Part shown: piece by piece, positions 37,201 through 44,056 of the stretch | Position numbering within the stretch: the stretch's first letter is position 1 | Layout: each line of letters begins with the position of its first letter | Source: Lutjanus erythropterus | Lineage: Eukaryota; Chordata; Actinopteri; Lutjaniformes; Lutjanidae | Assembly: GCA_020091685.1 (NCBI GenBank) | Contig: CM034601.1 | Span: 5,540,429-5,604,428 of the forward strand | Direction: 5' to 3' | Length of the DNA stretch: 64,000 nt | Program-made: the position numbers and the translations under genes | Notes under the pieces: model-generated | Seen by the model: the letters and a program-made list of their open reading frames with translations, nothing else | Database searches by the model: none | Told to the model about the DNA's origin: nothing

Positions 37201-38678
37201 TCTTCTTCTTGCTGTGGTCCTTGAAAGAGGTATTATTAATTTATATTAGTACTGTATCAAAAGTTGAAATTCAAATTCATTGAAATTCTGGTATCATGAC
37301 AACTAGAGCCTGACCAGACCATCTTACAACTGATATCACTGTAACAATATTGACCAATCACAGATTTATCAGTCTGGATCAGTATTGGCATGTATGTTGT
37401 CCAATATGTTCTGATATGAAAACTATGAAAATTTTAAATTGAACATAATGCAGATTTGTTTTAGCTTTATATGCAGCATTTTATGTACATTTGATATTTA
37501 TCTTCATTTAAGTTTAATATAGCCAATATTTTTCTGCTTGTGTTTTTTTTAATATATATTTATTCAGAATTATTAAAAATAGTGGTTGAAGTTTGCAGTT
37601 TCAGAGCCCTGACTGCCTCTCATTTTGGACAATAAAGTTTATTATTAAACTATAAAATTTCCATCTCTATATTTGTGTTTGATGACCACATTTGAGGGAT
37701 CTTTGCAAAAACAATGTGTGTTCATATACATATGGGGGGTTAGGGTTACTGGCATCAGCTCCAAAAATCCAGTATCAGTCAGGTTCTCTTGATAATAATT
37801 GTACATCAGGTAATCAGTAATCTGAATGGACTGAGTTTTATCAGTAACTTGTCTCCTCAGCACAGAGGGAGTTTTGATTATCAGCTCACTGCCACACTTC
37901 TTGGACTGCTGACTGACTGTCAGTGCAGACACAGCCAGTGTGTCAGCTAAGTGAGCTAATTAGCTTAGTGCTAATATTAATAGCATGTGGTGGTAATAAA
38001 AACTGCTCAACAGAGCCATGGCAAGTGTAAAAAAAAAAAAAAAAAAGGCCTGTTGTGGTGCCACTGTGTGGGCTATTTAATTAAAGTTTCCTCAGGCTGA
38101 ATGGGCTCACAGTGAACATCCAGGAAACACAGTATGTCCTCTGCTGCTTGCCCAAGTTTGGCTGAAAACATGTTATAATTTCCCTGAGAGGAGGAAAAAC
38201 AGCCTGCACACACACACACCCCCACTGGCGTCGACCCAGCCACAGATGGCACAAAGCTACAAAATGACACTACAGAACAAGGATAGGCCTGGAAACTGGT
38301 GGCAGAGACCAAACACAAAAATAACACACAAAGCTGCATTTCGAAGCATTAATACAACTGCGGGAACTGGCTGGAGCACAAATCAACACAGCTACCCTTT
38401 AACACAGGCACACAAGTACATGCAGCCCCCGGCATTAGTTTGCTGTAATGTTAACAACAGCAGTATCCTTACAGTAAACACGTACAGCACTGTGGAGCAT
38501 GTGAAACACAGAAAATGACACGCTGTGTGGTTTCGTGCAGCTATCGTGTCCGTGAAGTTACCTACCTTGTTTTGGAGGCCAAGAAAGCGAGTTTTATTAA
38601 TCCGTGAGTGCAAATCTGGATCCCCTCTTTCTCTATACTCGCCACTTTCAAGCTGTGCTCTAAAATATGAAGCTCCAT
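1153..38678 (-). CDS. castor2: castor2 gene (six coding exons, C-terminus off window)
   Basis: This is the span of a spliced gene for a CASTOR/GATS-like ACT-domain protein. Family knowledge: CASTOR1 is a cytosolic arginine sensor that binds and inhibits GATOR2, and so mTORC1; CASTOR2 forms homo- and heterodimers and binds GATOR2 but is reported to respond little to arginine. Six exons join in frame as coding lengths 113+71+194+133+124+111, giving 248 codons plus two bases. Vertebrate CASTOR2 is about 329 residues, so roughly 80 C-terminal residues lie left of base 1. Diagnostic blocks are MELHILEH at the N-terminus, [75 protein letters not shown] and [16 protein letters not shown]. The reading is closer to CASTOR2 than to CASTOR1 (for example VVSGGGN and [10 protein letters not shown]), from memory. 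No frameshift or stop is seen in the exons. Confidence 0.93.
1264..2539 (-). other. castor2 intron 5
   Basis: A 1.28 kb intron bounded by GTAAGA and CAG in gene sense. It contains a T run at about 1,494-1,512 and a short AC run at 2,050-2,061. No further coding signal was seen. Confidence 0.85.
2540..2663 (-). CDS. castor2: castor2 coding exon 5 (residues 171-211 plus two bases)
   Basis: The acceptor TTTTCCAG is followed by TGCCCCGTCCC. The exon reads [13 protein letters not shown], then [20 protein letters not shown] and DVMFYSGG, ending GGAGG|GTAAGA. It has 40 full codons, and both flanking phases fit. [12 protein letters not shown] is conserved throughout the family. It starts about 1.2 kb from the left edge of the tetranucleotide array. 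Confidence 0.94.
3466..3550 (+). pseudogene. orphan exon-like segment
   Basis: A strong acceptor (ATTTTGTCTCCTCAG) is followed by GGCCACCATGG and an open frame that reads like real protein: [25 protein letters not shown], then TGA at 3548-3550. The codon choice and lack of low complexity up to 3,538 stand out from the flanking intron DNA. Immediately afterwards the sequence becomes T-rich (GATTTT)n-like. I do not recognise the source protein. It could be an exon fragment carried in by duplication or a mobile element, or an exon of an unidentified plus-strand gene. No partner exon was found. Confidence 0.4.
3903..4804 (+). repeat. array arm 1, TATG sense
   Basis: The first arm starts in AT-rich DNA (AAAATATATAATAATG) and runs in TATG sense with spacer variants ATGACCAGG and ATGATCAGG. 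It includes a pure tetranucleotide run of about 75 bases at roughly 4,503-4,576. It ends at the palindromic junction centred near 4,804. Confidence 0.9.
4805..5740 (-). repeat. array arm 2, CATA sense
   Basis: An inverted arm of CATA blocks with CTGATCATGAACTTATGAC spacers. It begins with a characteristic block (ACTTATTAC..., then CATAAACTCATGAC, then TGATCATCAACTTATGACAA) that recurs after the other three palindromic junctions. Its last 150 bases are degenerate, and it flips at CATACCTGTATGTATG near 5,740. Confidence 0.9.
5741..6894 (+). repeat. array arm 3, TATG sense
   Basis: A TATG-sense arm with more irregular spacers than arm 1, many carrying one-base gains or losses. It ends at the second exact palindrome (6,885-6,904). 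Confidence 0.9.
6895..7650 (-). repeat. array arm 4, CATA sense
   Basis: A CATA-sense arm that opens with the same block as arm 2. It grades into a degenerate stretch at about 7,620-7,860 where neither sense is regular. That stretch separates it from the next TATG arm. Confidence 0.85.
7651..10196 (+). repeat. array arm 5, degenerate then TATG sense
   Basis: It starts in disordered sequence related to the spacer (GATATGA, TCATGAA fragments), then becomes TATG arrays with many broken spacers (for example TCAAAGTTCA, GTCAGTTCACAGATCAGG). It ends at the third exact palindrome, 10,187-10,206. Confidence 0.85.
10197..11038 (-). repeat. array arm 6, CATA sense with non-array insert
   Basis: It opens with the junction block shared with arms 2, 4 and 8. 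Between about 10,380 and 10,580 the repeat is interrupted by AT-rich sequence that does not follow the pattern, then CATA blocks resume. It flips at CATACCTGTATGTATG near 11,038, the same form as the flip at 5,740. Confidence 0.87.
11039..13492 (+). repeat. array arm 7, TATG sense
   Basis: A TATG arm including long pure runs (near 11,183-11,244 and 11,310-11,388) and, from about 12,400, mixed ATACATGTATG palindromic tracts and many damaged spacers. It ends at the fourth junction, where the left half has lost three bases (CATAAG then ATGATCATGAACTT). Confidence 0.87.
13493..19279 (-). repeat. array arm 8, long CATA-sense arm
   Basis: This is the longest single-sense arm, about 5.8 kb, and much more regular than arms 3-7. 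Spacers vary as CTGATCATGAACTTATGACC, CTAATCATGAACCTATGACC, CTCATCATGAACTTATGACC and CCAATCATGAACCTATGAC. A marker block (AATACAGACATAC followed by CATTA-GAACTCATGAC) recurs near 15,040, 16,275 and 18,370, so larger blocks have duplicated inside the arm. Confidence 0.92.
17852..17937. repeat. (AC)n dinucleotide run
   Basis: About 84 bases of uninterrupted AC inside arm 8, ending at a CTGG spacer edge. Shorter AC runs sit near 14,752-14,779, 15,595-15,621 and 17,578-17,601. AC runs of this length are known to favour Z-DNA and to vary in length. Confidence 0.97.
19280..19336 (+). repeat. array arm 9, terminal TATG stub
   Basis: The array ends with a short TATG-sense stub containing one spacer (TTGGTCGTAAGTTCATGATAGG). 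It is followed abruptly by ordinary intron sequence at TACCTCCACTC. Confidence 0.9.
19337..20306 (-). other. intron 4, right flank of the array
   Basis: About 1 kb of intron DNA between the array and exon 4. It carries a G run at 19,540-19,550, a short TA run at 19,827-19,838, and near 20,075-20,130 a sequence (AAGCACTTTGGGCTGCAT..., then AATAAAACTG) like the 3' tail of fish LINE elements. No coding exon seen. Confidence 0.7.
20075..20130 (+). mobile_element. LINE 3'-tail remnant
   Basis: GAAGCACTTTGGGCTGCAT, a variable stretch, then GTGTTATTTAAATAAAACTG matches the shape of an L2/Rex-like 3' tail (AAGCAC-TTG ... GCTATATAAATAAA). It is old and short. The class is inferred from recalled consensus only. 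Confidence 0.5.
20307..20439 (-). CDS. castor2: castor2 coding exon 4 (residues 127-170 plus one base)
   Basis: The acceptor GTCCTCAG is followed by GTTCGAGAG. The exon reads [34 protein letters not shown] and [10 protein letters not shown], ending in G|GTAGGT. It enters in phase 0 and leaves one base, which joins TG of the next exon to give Val171. The downstream intron (to 2663) is the 17.6 kb one that contains the large tetranucleotide array, so splicing must bridge it. Confidence 0.94.
21274..21838 (+). mobile_element. non-autonomous DNA transposon, AAAGGGATAGTTCAG family
   Basis: The left end TAAAGGGGAAGTTCAGAG is followed by TTTGAAGTGGG and a block reading TACCTACAACAGACGGAGG. The right end GAACCATCCCTAAA is the degenerate inverse of the left. 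Internal sequence (GGACGGGGGCAGCAGCAAAA, TTTTAGCCACCTAAAA) recurs in the elements at 22,069 and 61,886. No transposase frame is present. It lies in castor2 intron 3. Confidence 0.75.
22069..23192. mobile_element. foldback DNA transposon(s), AAAGGGATAGTTCAG family
   Basis: The ends are AAAGGGATAGTTCAG at left and GAACTATCCCTTT at right, perfect inverted termini over about a dozen bases. Inside are two foldback pairs: GTTGCTGGTCTACTGCTGCC (about 22,187) against its inverse near 22,270, and GTTGCTGGTTTTCCACTGCC (about 22,719) against its inverse near 22,840. It is probably a compound of two or more copies. Non-coding. Confidence 0.75.
25087..25280 (-). CDS. castor2: castor2 coding exon 3 (residues 62-126)
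   Basis: The acceptor TTCCCAG is followed by AGCTGCCG, whose first two bases complete Glu62. The exon reads [20 protein letters not shown], then a Gly/Asn-rich loop ([13 protein letters not shown]), then [16 protein letters not shown] and [11 protein letters not shown]. The donor is CTG|GTGAGT, an ideal 5' splice site. The segment after the loop corresponds to the region that lines the ligand pocket in CASTOR1. The loop sequence differs from CASTOR1 and resembles CASTOR2. Confidence 0.95.
25927..26178. mobile_element. short MITE, TTCACCCCAAAATCAAAAATACATA family
   Basis: The left end GTTCATCCCAAAATCAAAAG and the right end TTTTTGATTTTGGGGTGAAC followed by TGTCCCTTTAA are inverted copies of each other. 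Internal ATTTATCCATCTAGATTGTT is shared with the remnant at 56,268. About 250 bp, non-coding, in castor2 intron 2. Confidence 0.75.
26180..26290. mobile_element. remnant with GATATTGCAATATGATTTTT core
   Basis: TAGGGCTGACTAATTTT ... ATTGCGATTATTTTTGACTG ... GCAATATGATTTTTGCGATTA is characteristic of a common fish short DNA element. Only one end is clear. It directly abuts the MITE ending at 26,178. Confidence 0.5.
27391..28302. mobile_element. non-autonomous DNA element, AGGGCTGCAACTA family
   Basis: The left end AGGGCCGCAACTATTAGTCA and the right end TTGCAGCCCTAA are inverted termini. The internal phrase TCTGGTTCCAGCTTCTCATG is shared with the element at 36,095. Near 27,765-27,815 a LINE-tail-like string (CAGCACCTTGTGTTGCAT ... 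GTGCTACATAAAT) appears as a nested insertion. It sits in castor2 intron 2. Confidence 0.7.
27765..27825 (+). mobile_element. LINE 3'-tail remnant nested in a DNA element
   Basis: CAGCACCTTGTGTTGCATTT then ATGAATTGTGCTACATAAAT followed by a T/A-rich tail resembles the conserved 3' end of L2/Rex-like elements, as at 30,485. It interrupts the element at 27,391-28,302. Confidence 0.5.
28945..29015 (-). CDS. castor2: castor2 coding exon 2 (residues 38-61 plus one base)
   Basis: The acceptor is a pyrimidine tract ending TATTCAG. The first base completes Arg38, and the exon then reads [20 protein letters not shown] and GFK, a signature block of the CASTOR family's first ACT module. The donor is G|GTGGGC, which is usable although not the strongest consensus. 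The phase (one base in, one base out) matches exons 1 and 3 exactly. Confidence 0.94.
29780..29885 (-). mobile_element. remnant of GGGCTGGGTA(C/T)TGAA family
   Basis: ATTTCAGTACCGACTAGTTG ... GACACATTAC...CTGTCCAGCCCCTAAC reads, in reverse, like one end of the element whose other end type is seen at 31,528 (GGGCTGGGTACTGAACTTCA). Degenerate, with no target duplication found. Confidence 0.45.
30485..30545 (+). mobile_element. LINE 3' tail
   Basis: AAGCATCTTGAATTGCCTTG then TGAATGGTGCTATATAAATA ending in repeated TGCCTTGCCTTG matches the recalled 3' end of a fish LINE, whose terminal short tandem (CCTTG)n is typical of L2/Rex-like tails. It is in castor2 intron 1. Confidence 0.65.
31528..31670 (+). 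mobile_element. remnant of GGGCTGGGTA(C/T)TGAA family
   Basis: It begins GGGCTGGGTACTGAACTTCA, continues GTACTTTTCTGGCATATGAC and GAATCAAGTACTGAAAAGCA. It resembles a common fish short DNA element with repeated GGTACT-type motifs. The right end is unclear. Confidence 0.5.
32048..32709. mobile_element. hAT-like non-autonomous transposon with intact target duplication
   Basis: The left terminus is TAGGGGTGCATCGG and the right terminus reads, on the other strand, TAGGGGTGTAACGG. The 8 bases GTATTGAT occur directly on both sides (32,040-32,047 and 32,710-32,717), the size expected for hAT transposition. The 662 bp interior has no transposase frame, so it was moved in trans. It lies in castor2 intron 1. 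Confidence 0.88.
36095..36890. mobile_element. AGGGCTGCAACTA-family element, interrupted
   Basis: GACGCAATTTATTGATTAAT and CAGAAAATTAATCAGCAACT at left, then after a roughly 300-400 bp interruption TCTGGTTCCAGCTTCTCAAA and GTTTGGGTTTTGGACGAATG, ending GGTTAGTTGCAGCC. This follows the same order as the copy at 27,391. The interruption includes repeat copy B, implying that insertion is the younger event. Confidence 0.65.
36335..36462. repeat. interspersed repeat, copy B
   Basis: Matches 10-135 of this window in the same orientation (GCCTGTAGATC-AAGTGA-TCAGAAA ... CCTACTTTTAGAATGGAGTT). It appears to interrupt the AGGGCTGCAACTA-family element that surrounds it. Confidence 0.8.
37300..37440. mobile_element. 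degenerate GATATTG-type repeat remnant
   Basis: CTGATATCACTGTAACAATATTGACCAATC ... GGATCAGTATTGGCATGTATG resembles decayed copies of a fish repeat rich in CCGATAT/ATATTGG motifs. Similar traces occur at about 34,262-34,330 and 46,620-46,690. The family is not assigned. Confidence 0.35.
38566..38678 (-). CDS. castor2: castor2 coding exon 1 (residues 1-37 plus two bases)
   Basis: The exon begins with ATG at 38678-38676 and reads [19 protein letters not shown], then a segment ending [11 protein letters not shown]. The MELHILEH start is the conserved N-terminus of CASTOR proteins, which fixes the start codon. It ends AAAACAAG followed by the donor GTAGGT. The last two bases (AG) join with the first base of exon 2 to make Arg38. 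The purine-rich bases before the ATG (GACGTAAAAG) give a purine at -3. This is the opening strand of the first ACT-type domain. Confidence 0.93.
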
Positions 38679-38950
38679 CTTTTACGTCTTCTCATTTGAG
38701 GAACGACTAAAAATGTAAAATAAAAAAAAAATACTAAATACTTTCAAACAAGATGCATAAATAAATAAATACACACATACGGCAGGCTAAACGCGTATTA
38801 AATAGGGAAAGAAAGAGCGAGGCAGGGTGGTATAAAGAAAGCAAAGAGGTAAAAACGGACCTGCTGTCAAACCTGCAACGGAACCGCTCACACTTCTGGT
38901 CGCAGGATTTCAAAATAAAAGTCGCCAGCATAGGCAGCTAAAGAGTGAAC
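38679..38950 (-). promoter_or_regulatory. 5' flank of castor2 coding exon 1 (candidate 5'UTR/promoter)
   Basis: Upstream of the ATG there is a locally CpG-richer stretch (sites around 38,790-38,930) and a TATTTAAT-like AT box near 38,795 in gene sense. Close to the ATG on the coding strand there is a long T tract ending ATTTTTAG about 30 bases before the ATG. That resembles a splice acceptor, so the true first exon may lie farther upstream. Nothing here proves the transcription start. Confidence 0.35.
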
Positions 38951-38992
38951 GTTGAAAAGTGTTTGTGGATATGCAAGTAGCCTAACTTTCTA

Positions 38993-39070
38993 AGGTGCGT
39001 TCACTTTGAACTGGAAAGTCAAAATTTCCGAGTCCCAAGTTCAAAATTTGGGAACTCAGAAAATTTAAAA
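38993..39070. mobile_element. short palindromic repeat remnant
   Basis: GGTGCGTTCACTTTGAACTGG then AAATTTCCGAGTCCCAAGTT then AATTTGGGAACTCAGAAAAT: the two halves (TTCCGAGTCCCAAGTT and AATTTGGGAACTCAGAAA) are partly inverted copies. This matches a fish MITE type I recall. It lies about 320 bp upstream of the castor2 ATG. Confidence 0.5.
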
Positions 39071-42005
39071 TAATAATTGACAAATAACTCAACAAATTAT
39101 TTTTGTTATGATTTTTTTTCTTTAAATAACATATACAGTTTTTTGTCAATTTAAAAGATAATTTTACAAGACAAAATGTCGCAGTTTATGGTAGGTTTGT
39201 CATAATTTATTTTAGTTTTGTGTGAAACCGCTCACCGAACTACATCTCTCGTCTCTTACCTGAATACATCTTACCTGAAGTGTTTACTCATTGTAGCTTC
39301 AGGTGGATTTTGTTGACATTCTGCTAAGCTAAGCTAGCTGCTGGAGAGGGCCTTGTATTTATCATACAGCTTTGGTTTAAAGTTGAATTTAAGCAAAATA
39401 TTCCAAATGTTCCAACTTCTGAGGTGTGATAAATGTTGATTTTCTTTAGCAAATAGAAAATCTTTGGTTACTTTACCACTGGTTGCACAAAATAAGCCAT
39501 TTTAAAATATCACCCTAAGCTTTAGGAAATTGTGATGAATGTTTTTCAGCATTTTTCCTCACATTTAATAAATAAAATAATAATTAGCTGTATTTGAATT
39601 TATGTCCAGCTGTTGATTTCCAGAGGAATGTCACAGAAAGAACATTACATTTGAATAAAACCTGCATAAAAATATAACTGAACAGTTAACCAAACCAACT
39701 AAAAAGTAAAATGTTTCAAATCCAAATATTTAAGCTAAATCATGACTTAAGTATTTCTAAAATTGTAGCTGAGGCCCTGATCACATTATGCTGACTATTT
39801 CTCAGTAAGACTGACCAAATTTAATGGGGATGTCCCTCATGAATTGTTTTAATCTCAGTGCTTTTATTTTGAAGAGACGGCGGAAGCGGCTGTGTCACCA
39901 GCTTCCCGTGGCTTGTCAGACCTGTTAAATGGGAGAGCAGAGGACCGCTGTTCCCCATGTTTGCTCTCCGACTGGAATAGTTAGCAGCTGGTCGGACTGA
40001 AACAAACAACTTGCCATTCAAACGAAGGGGGCGGGTCTGCAGTGGAGCTGGGCGTCATGGGAAATGTTGTTCTCTAGCTTGTTTGTCTACACAGGTAGAT
40101 CTGTTCAAGTGAAACAGAGACAGTGAAAGCTCACTTTAATTTACATCTGCATCAAGTATTTTATTGTCTATGCATTCACGTTTTTGGCAGCACAAGAGAA
40201 AAGCTATGGATGGCAATTTGAGTGAAATAAATAATGAAAATAGAAAAATATCAATCCAAAGCCTGTTCAAATTTAATTATAAAGCACATTTTAAAAATAG
40301 TAACAGTTGACCAAAACGCCATGCAATAAAAATTAAGCAAAAGACATAAAAACAGCAGCAAAATCATACAAAAAAAGTTATCATCTTTTCTTAGCTTACC
40401 TGCATCAAACCTCTGGGTGCATTCTGAGCAGGTGTGGGGGATCAAAAGCACAGTTTTCTGGATTCAATTCACAATAACTGGGATGCTCTGGCTTTTGACT
40501 CTGCATGTGTGAATTGTTGTCCCCCACTGCGTTTTCACGGCTTGCAGTGGCACGGCGCAATTAAAGTAGGCCGCGCCGGACCTGTGAAATAACTGCCTTT
40601 GACACGTTTCCACCTACGCACTTCGAACATGTTCTTTACATGGACGGAACAGTTGTAAAGAAGGTTTCTCTGCTATACCTGCAACACCGTCTGCTTGGTT
40701 GTTCACAATTACTGAGCTCCCCAGAGCGCTTGTTTACAGTGTACCAAACTGTTTATTTTAGCATGTGATATTTTGTTTGTATTTAGTTAACCTTGGGCCA
40801 TGTGTCATCCTCTTTGTGAAGGAGGTTGGGGTTCAAACTGCAAATTTTTGCCCCAGGAGCTCACTGATTAATTCATTAATAGGCAGCCCAAAGTGGGGGG
40901 ACTCTATATTATTGTCAGAATTATTATTAGCAGTGGTATTAATTCAAGTTAAGGGGTTCAGGGTTTAAACACGTTGCTTCCTGTCCATCATGTGTTGAGG
41001 AAGAAGAAGCTGAGCACCAACCTTAAGTCCCTCTCTCCAAATCTCAAACCCGAAAGCGAGCTGTCCTTGGGGGCTGAATTTTGACTGACTGTTATAGAAG
41101 TAATGCAGCGTTTCCTCTCATGGACAGATATTCAAATCTTCTTTCTTAAAAACTCTTTATGATTTTCTTTACTTCTCCAAACAGCGAAGGACAGTAAAAG
41201 AGAGAGGATGATGAGGGTCAACAGCGAGGCCCAGCTAGTCGATACGTCTGTGACATATATGACACTTTTCTTATAACTTTCAGTCACTGTGCCCAAAACC
41301 ACAGTATTTTAGCAACAAGTAACATGGTTTGAGGAGGCCAACGCCAGGAGACACAGCATGCTTTTGCAAGTTAGCTAACTTATAAATCTTAGCTCGGCAC
41401 GGCTAGAAGTTATACTTTTTGTATTTTTACTGGCATCTATTTCTAAATAGGTGTGCAGTATGACTGGGATGATGTTGAAAAGGTTTACAAAGGCATCTTT
41501 CATTTGATCTCAGCTTTAAATTAACAAAGACCTTTGTCACCTGTGAAATTAGAGGGACTGCTTTCACCCAAAAACAGTAGCAAGGTCAGAGAACCTGGAT
41601 GTGCTGCTCTCATCTATATCTTTGCCACAAAGGCTCGCTTTGGCATTTCAAGTCTTAAACCACCTCCCTGACAAGTGTGTTGTTGTCTAATAAATCACAG
41701 CAGCACTGTGGTGTTAATTGTGTCTCGCCGAGGGCCTCTGTCACTATAGCATCTCCAGCCAACACTCTAATTGCAAGAACAATTAGATGTAACAGCCCAC
41801 AACAAAGTATTAATTAAGCACACAAAGACAGGAGCTGTGCTACCACAACAGAGAGCGTCAACATATCTGAACGGGGAGAAAGCGTTTCCCCTGTGACAGG
41901 CGACTACTGTACCACTAATCTTCAGACGGGATTCAGAAAGCAAACAAATCTGTGTACAAATAAATACACAAACAACAATATACAGACATTTCAAATACTT
42001 TTTTG
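39071..42005. other. castor2 upstream region, no gene recognised
   Basis: AT-rich DNA with the GC-richer patch at 39,840-40,090 listed separately. Around 40,530-40,620 there is another CpG-containing stretch (GGCACGGCGCAATT, GGCCGCGCCGGACC). No coding exon is recognised. Confidence 0.6.
39840..40090 (-). promoter_or_regulatory. GC-rich candidate promoter or 5' non-coding exon
   Basis: This stretch is less AT-rich than its surroundings. It contains an ETS-like CGGAAGCGG, a GC box (GGGGGCGGGTC near 40,026) and, on the minus strand, CAACATTTCCCATGACGCC, which resembles a core promoter motif of the ZNF143 type. It lies 1.2-1.4 kb upstream of castor2 exon 1. It could start a non-coding first exon of castor2 or a gene on the other strand. 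No coding exon is recognised in it, so the call is tentative. Confidence 0.25.
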
Positions 42006-43757
42006 CAGAGGTGGGACCGAGTCATCCTTTTGCAAATCACAAGTAAGTCTCAAGTCTTTGCAGTGAAGTCCCAGGTCAATCGAATTTTTAAAATCTGTCA
42101 AGACAGTAATAAGATATTATGATATACTTCTTTACATCACTTCTATGATGTGGACTCAAACTCGGTCAAGTGTTTGGATCATGCTGCAGGTGCCAACTGT
42201 TTTTACTGAATTTGGAAAATCCAGTTTTTCATATTGTGCACCTGCAGCGTGAAACAACACGCAGAACAATCTAAAGCTTTCCTCATTTTTATCCATAGGA
42301 CAATTTATATCTTGTCCTGTATGACATTTTACTCCCAGATTTATTTTTGTGGCTTTTATTGTTTTTTATGTACATTTCTAATTAGCGTTTTTTGTGTCTA
42401 GAAGCTTTTATTTCATGTTTTACTCAGCTACATTCTAAGTGAGGTGTGTATCTCAGTGTATTTCCAAGTTAAAATAAAGGTTGAATGAATGAATGAGGTT
42501 CTAACTATGAAAAATGCTGTAGAGAAAGAACAAGAAAGTAATGACAGCTGCACACCTATGTGTTCAATAAAGAAAAATAGGAAAAAAATTAGAAACTTTT
42601 CTATTTTAAACAATCTCTAAAAGTATACAAGGTGAACTTGAATGCACCATGATTGTCCACTTTGCGTTTGTGTGTGAAAATCCGAAACACAGGCTGCAGA
42701 GTGACTCTCAGTATAGTTTTTTATGACATGGGTATTTTGGTACAAACATTTATCTGCGGTTCAGCCCTCTGAGATTTACTCACCGAACCGAACCAAAATC
42801 TGGCAGGCGTTTTTATTTTGGACCCTGTTAGTTGATTCAGGAGATGAAGGGAAAGGAATTTAATCAGGGCACACTTTTTAAACAACACGTTTTAATCCTC
42901 GGCCCTGGAGTGAGGTATCAAGTATTTTCAAGTCAAAAGTCCAAGTCAAGACACGAGTCAGTGGTGTTACCCTGGAGACACACGGGAGGCTGAAAGTGCT
43001 GCATCACGCCAAGTCAGGAGCGAGCAGCAGCCCGGCTGAACACACGAGGTGTTTTGCATGTGTTACAAGACATGTCATAAGCAGCAAACGCCATGTCTGA
43101 GCAAGGTAGCCTCAAAAAAAACAAACAAACAAACAAAAAAAAAAACAGATTCAGTCAGACTAACCACTGGCAAAACTTTGAGTAAAAAGTGCTGAGACAT
43201 AGACGAAGACTATGACACAAATTTTAGTTGGCAAAATATTAAAACTTTTTTAAAAATTTGGTGTTTAGGCTACGTGGAGAATGTTAGAATCATTTTAGGT
43301 CTATAACAATGATACATGAAAACGAGAATGTTAAAAAAGGAATCTTTATTCAGGCCCATTTAATTTTTTTTGTCGAAGCGGCAGGGAGCCACTGGAGAGG
43401 GGCCAAAGAGCCGCAGGCTGCAGACCCCTGCTCCAGGAGAACGACCGAGAGAGAGGAGAGACGTGAAGAATTGGACAGGATGGGATGAATATTTCATCAT
43501 TTATCAAAATCAGCTCATTTTTTATAATTTATAAAATATAATTTGTGCTGTTTATAGTAGATTATCAGTGTGGTATCATGCCAGATTTGCTCACAGAGCG
43601 TGGGAGAAATAGAACAGATGCCAAAAACATTGCTGCAGATTGCGAGTCAGCAAGTTGAAAGTCTTCTTTGATTTTGTCAAGTTGAATCAATAGTAATCAA
43701 ATTAAGGACTTAAATCTGACTCAAGTCCAAGTCATATGTCTCGAGTCCACACCTCTA
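42006..43757. mobile_element. hAT-like element, CAGAGGTGGGACC family, with nested insertions
   Basis: The left end CAGAGGTGGGACCGAGTCAT is followed by CAAGTAAGTCTCAAGTCTTT; the right end reads inward from TAGAGGTGTGGACTCGAGAC. Both belong to a fish hAT-type family full of CAAGTC motifs, and GTCAAAAGTCCAAGTCAAGA recurs at 42,931. The middle (about 42,240-42,900 and 43,010-43,640) is foreign: a LINE-tail-like stretch ending (TGAA)n at 42,480, and a GCCAAAGAGCCGCAGG end near 43,404. No obvious target duplication remains. Confidence 0.65.
43372..43436. mobile_element. Charlie-type end fragment nested in hAT element
   Basis: GGGAGCCACTGGAGAGGGGC then CAAAGAGCCGCAGGCTGCAG then ACCCCTG is the familiar right end of a widespread vertebrate hAT element (CAGGGGTCTGCAGCCTGCGG in reverse). 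Only this end is clear. Confidence 0.55.
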
Positions 43758-43924
43758 GTAGCATTTAAAACCTTAAAAAAAAAAGGAATATAATGATAAT
43801 TTTTCATTATGTTGTAATTTTGCAGGTCATATGAAATATAAGGAGAAATTAGTGCTTTTTGTGGTATTCCCTGTTGGATAATAATATACTGCAGAGCTGT
43901 TTTTTAAATTGGTGTTTGGGGGCT

Positions 43925-44056
43925 TTTATGCCTTTTTATTTATAGCACAGCTGAAGATAGGGAGGAGAGAGAGTGGGGGAATAACATGCAGCAAAGGGCT
44001 GTAGGTGAGAGTCGAACCCACAGCTGCTACCAGCTGAGCCACCGGGTCACCCAATA
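43925..44056 (-). mobile_element. tRNA-derived SINE
   Basis: In minus sense it begins with GGTGGCTCAGCTGGTAGCAG (A-box-like) and continues to GTGGGTTCGACTCTCACC, which contains a good B box (GGTTCGACTC). These are the internal RNA polymerase III promoter elements of a tRNA. A short body and an A/T-rich end (TATAAATAAAAAGG) follow. About 130 bp, with no tRNA fold beyond the promoter half. Confidence 0.7.

Larger units (their letters stand above)
29016..38565 (-). other. castor2 intron 1
   Basis: A 9.5 kb first intron between GTAGGT (38,565) and TATTCAG (29,016). Besides the repeats listed separately, it contains an A run at about 38,029-38,046 and AT-rich DNA. I looked for further exons in both senses and found none that resemble a known protein. 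Confidence 0.75.
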
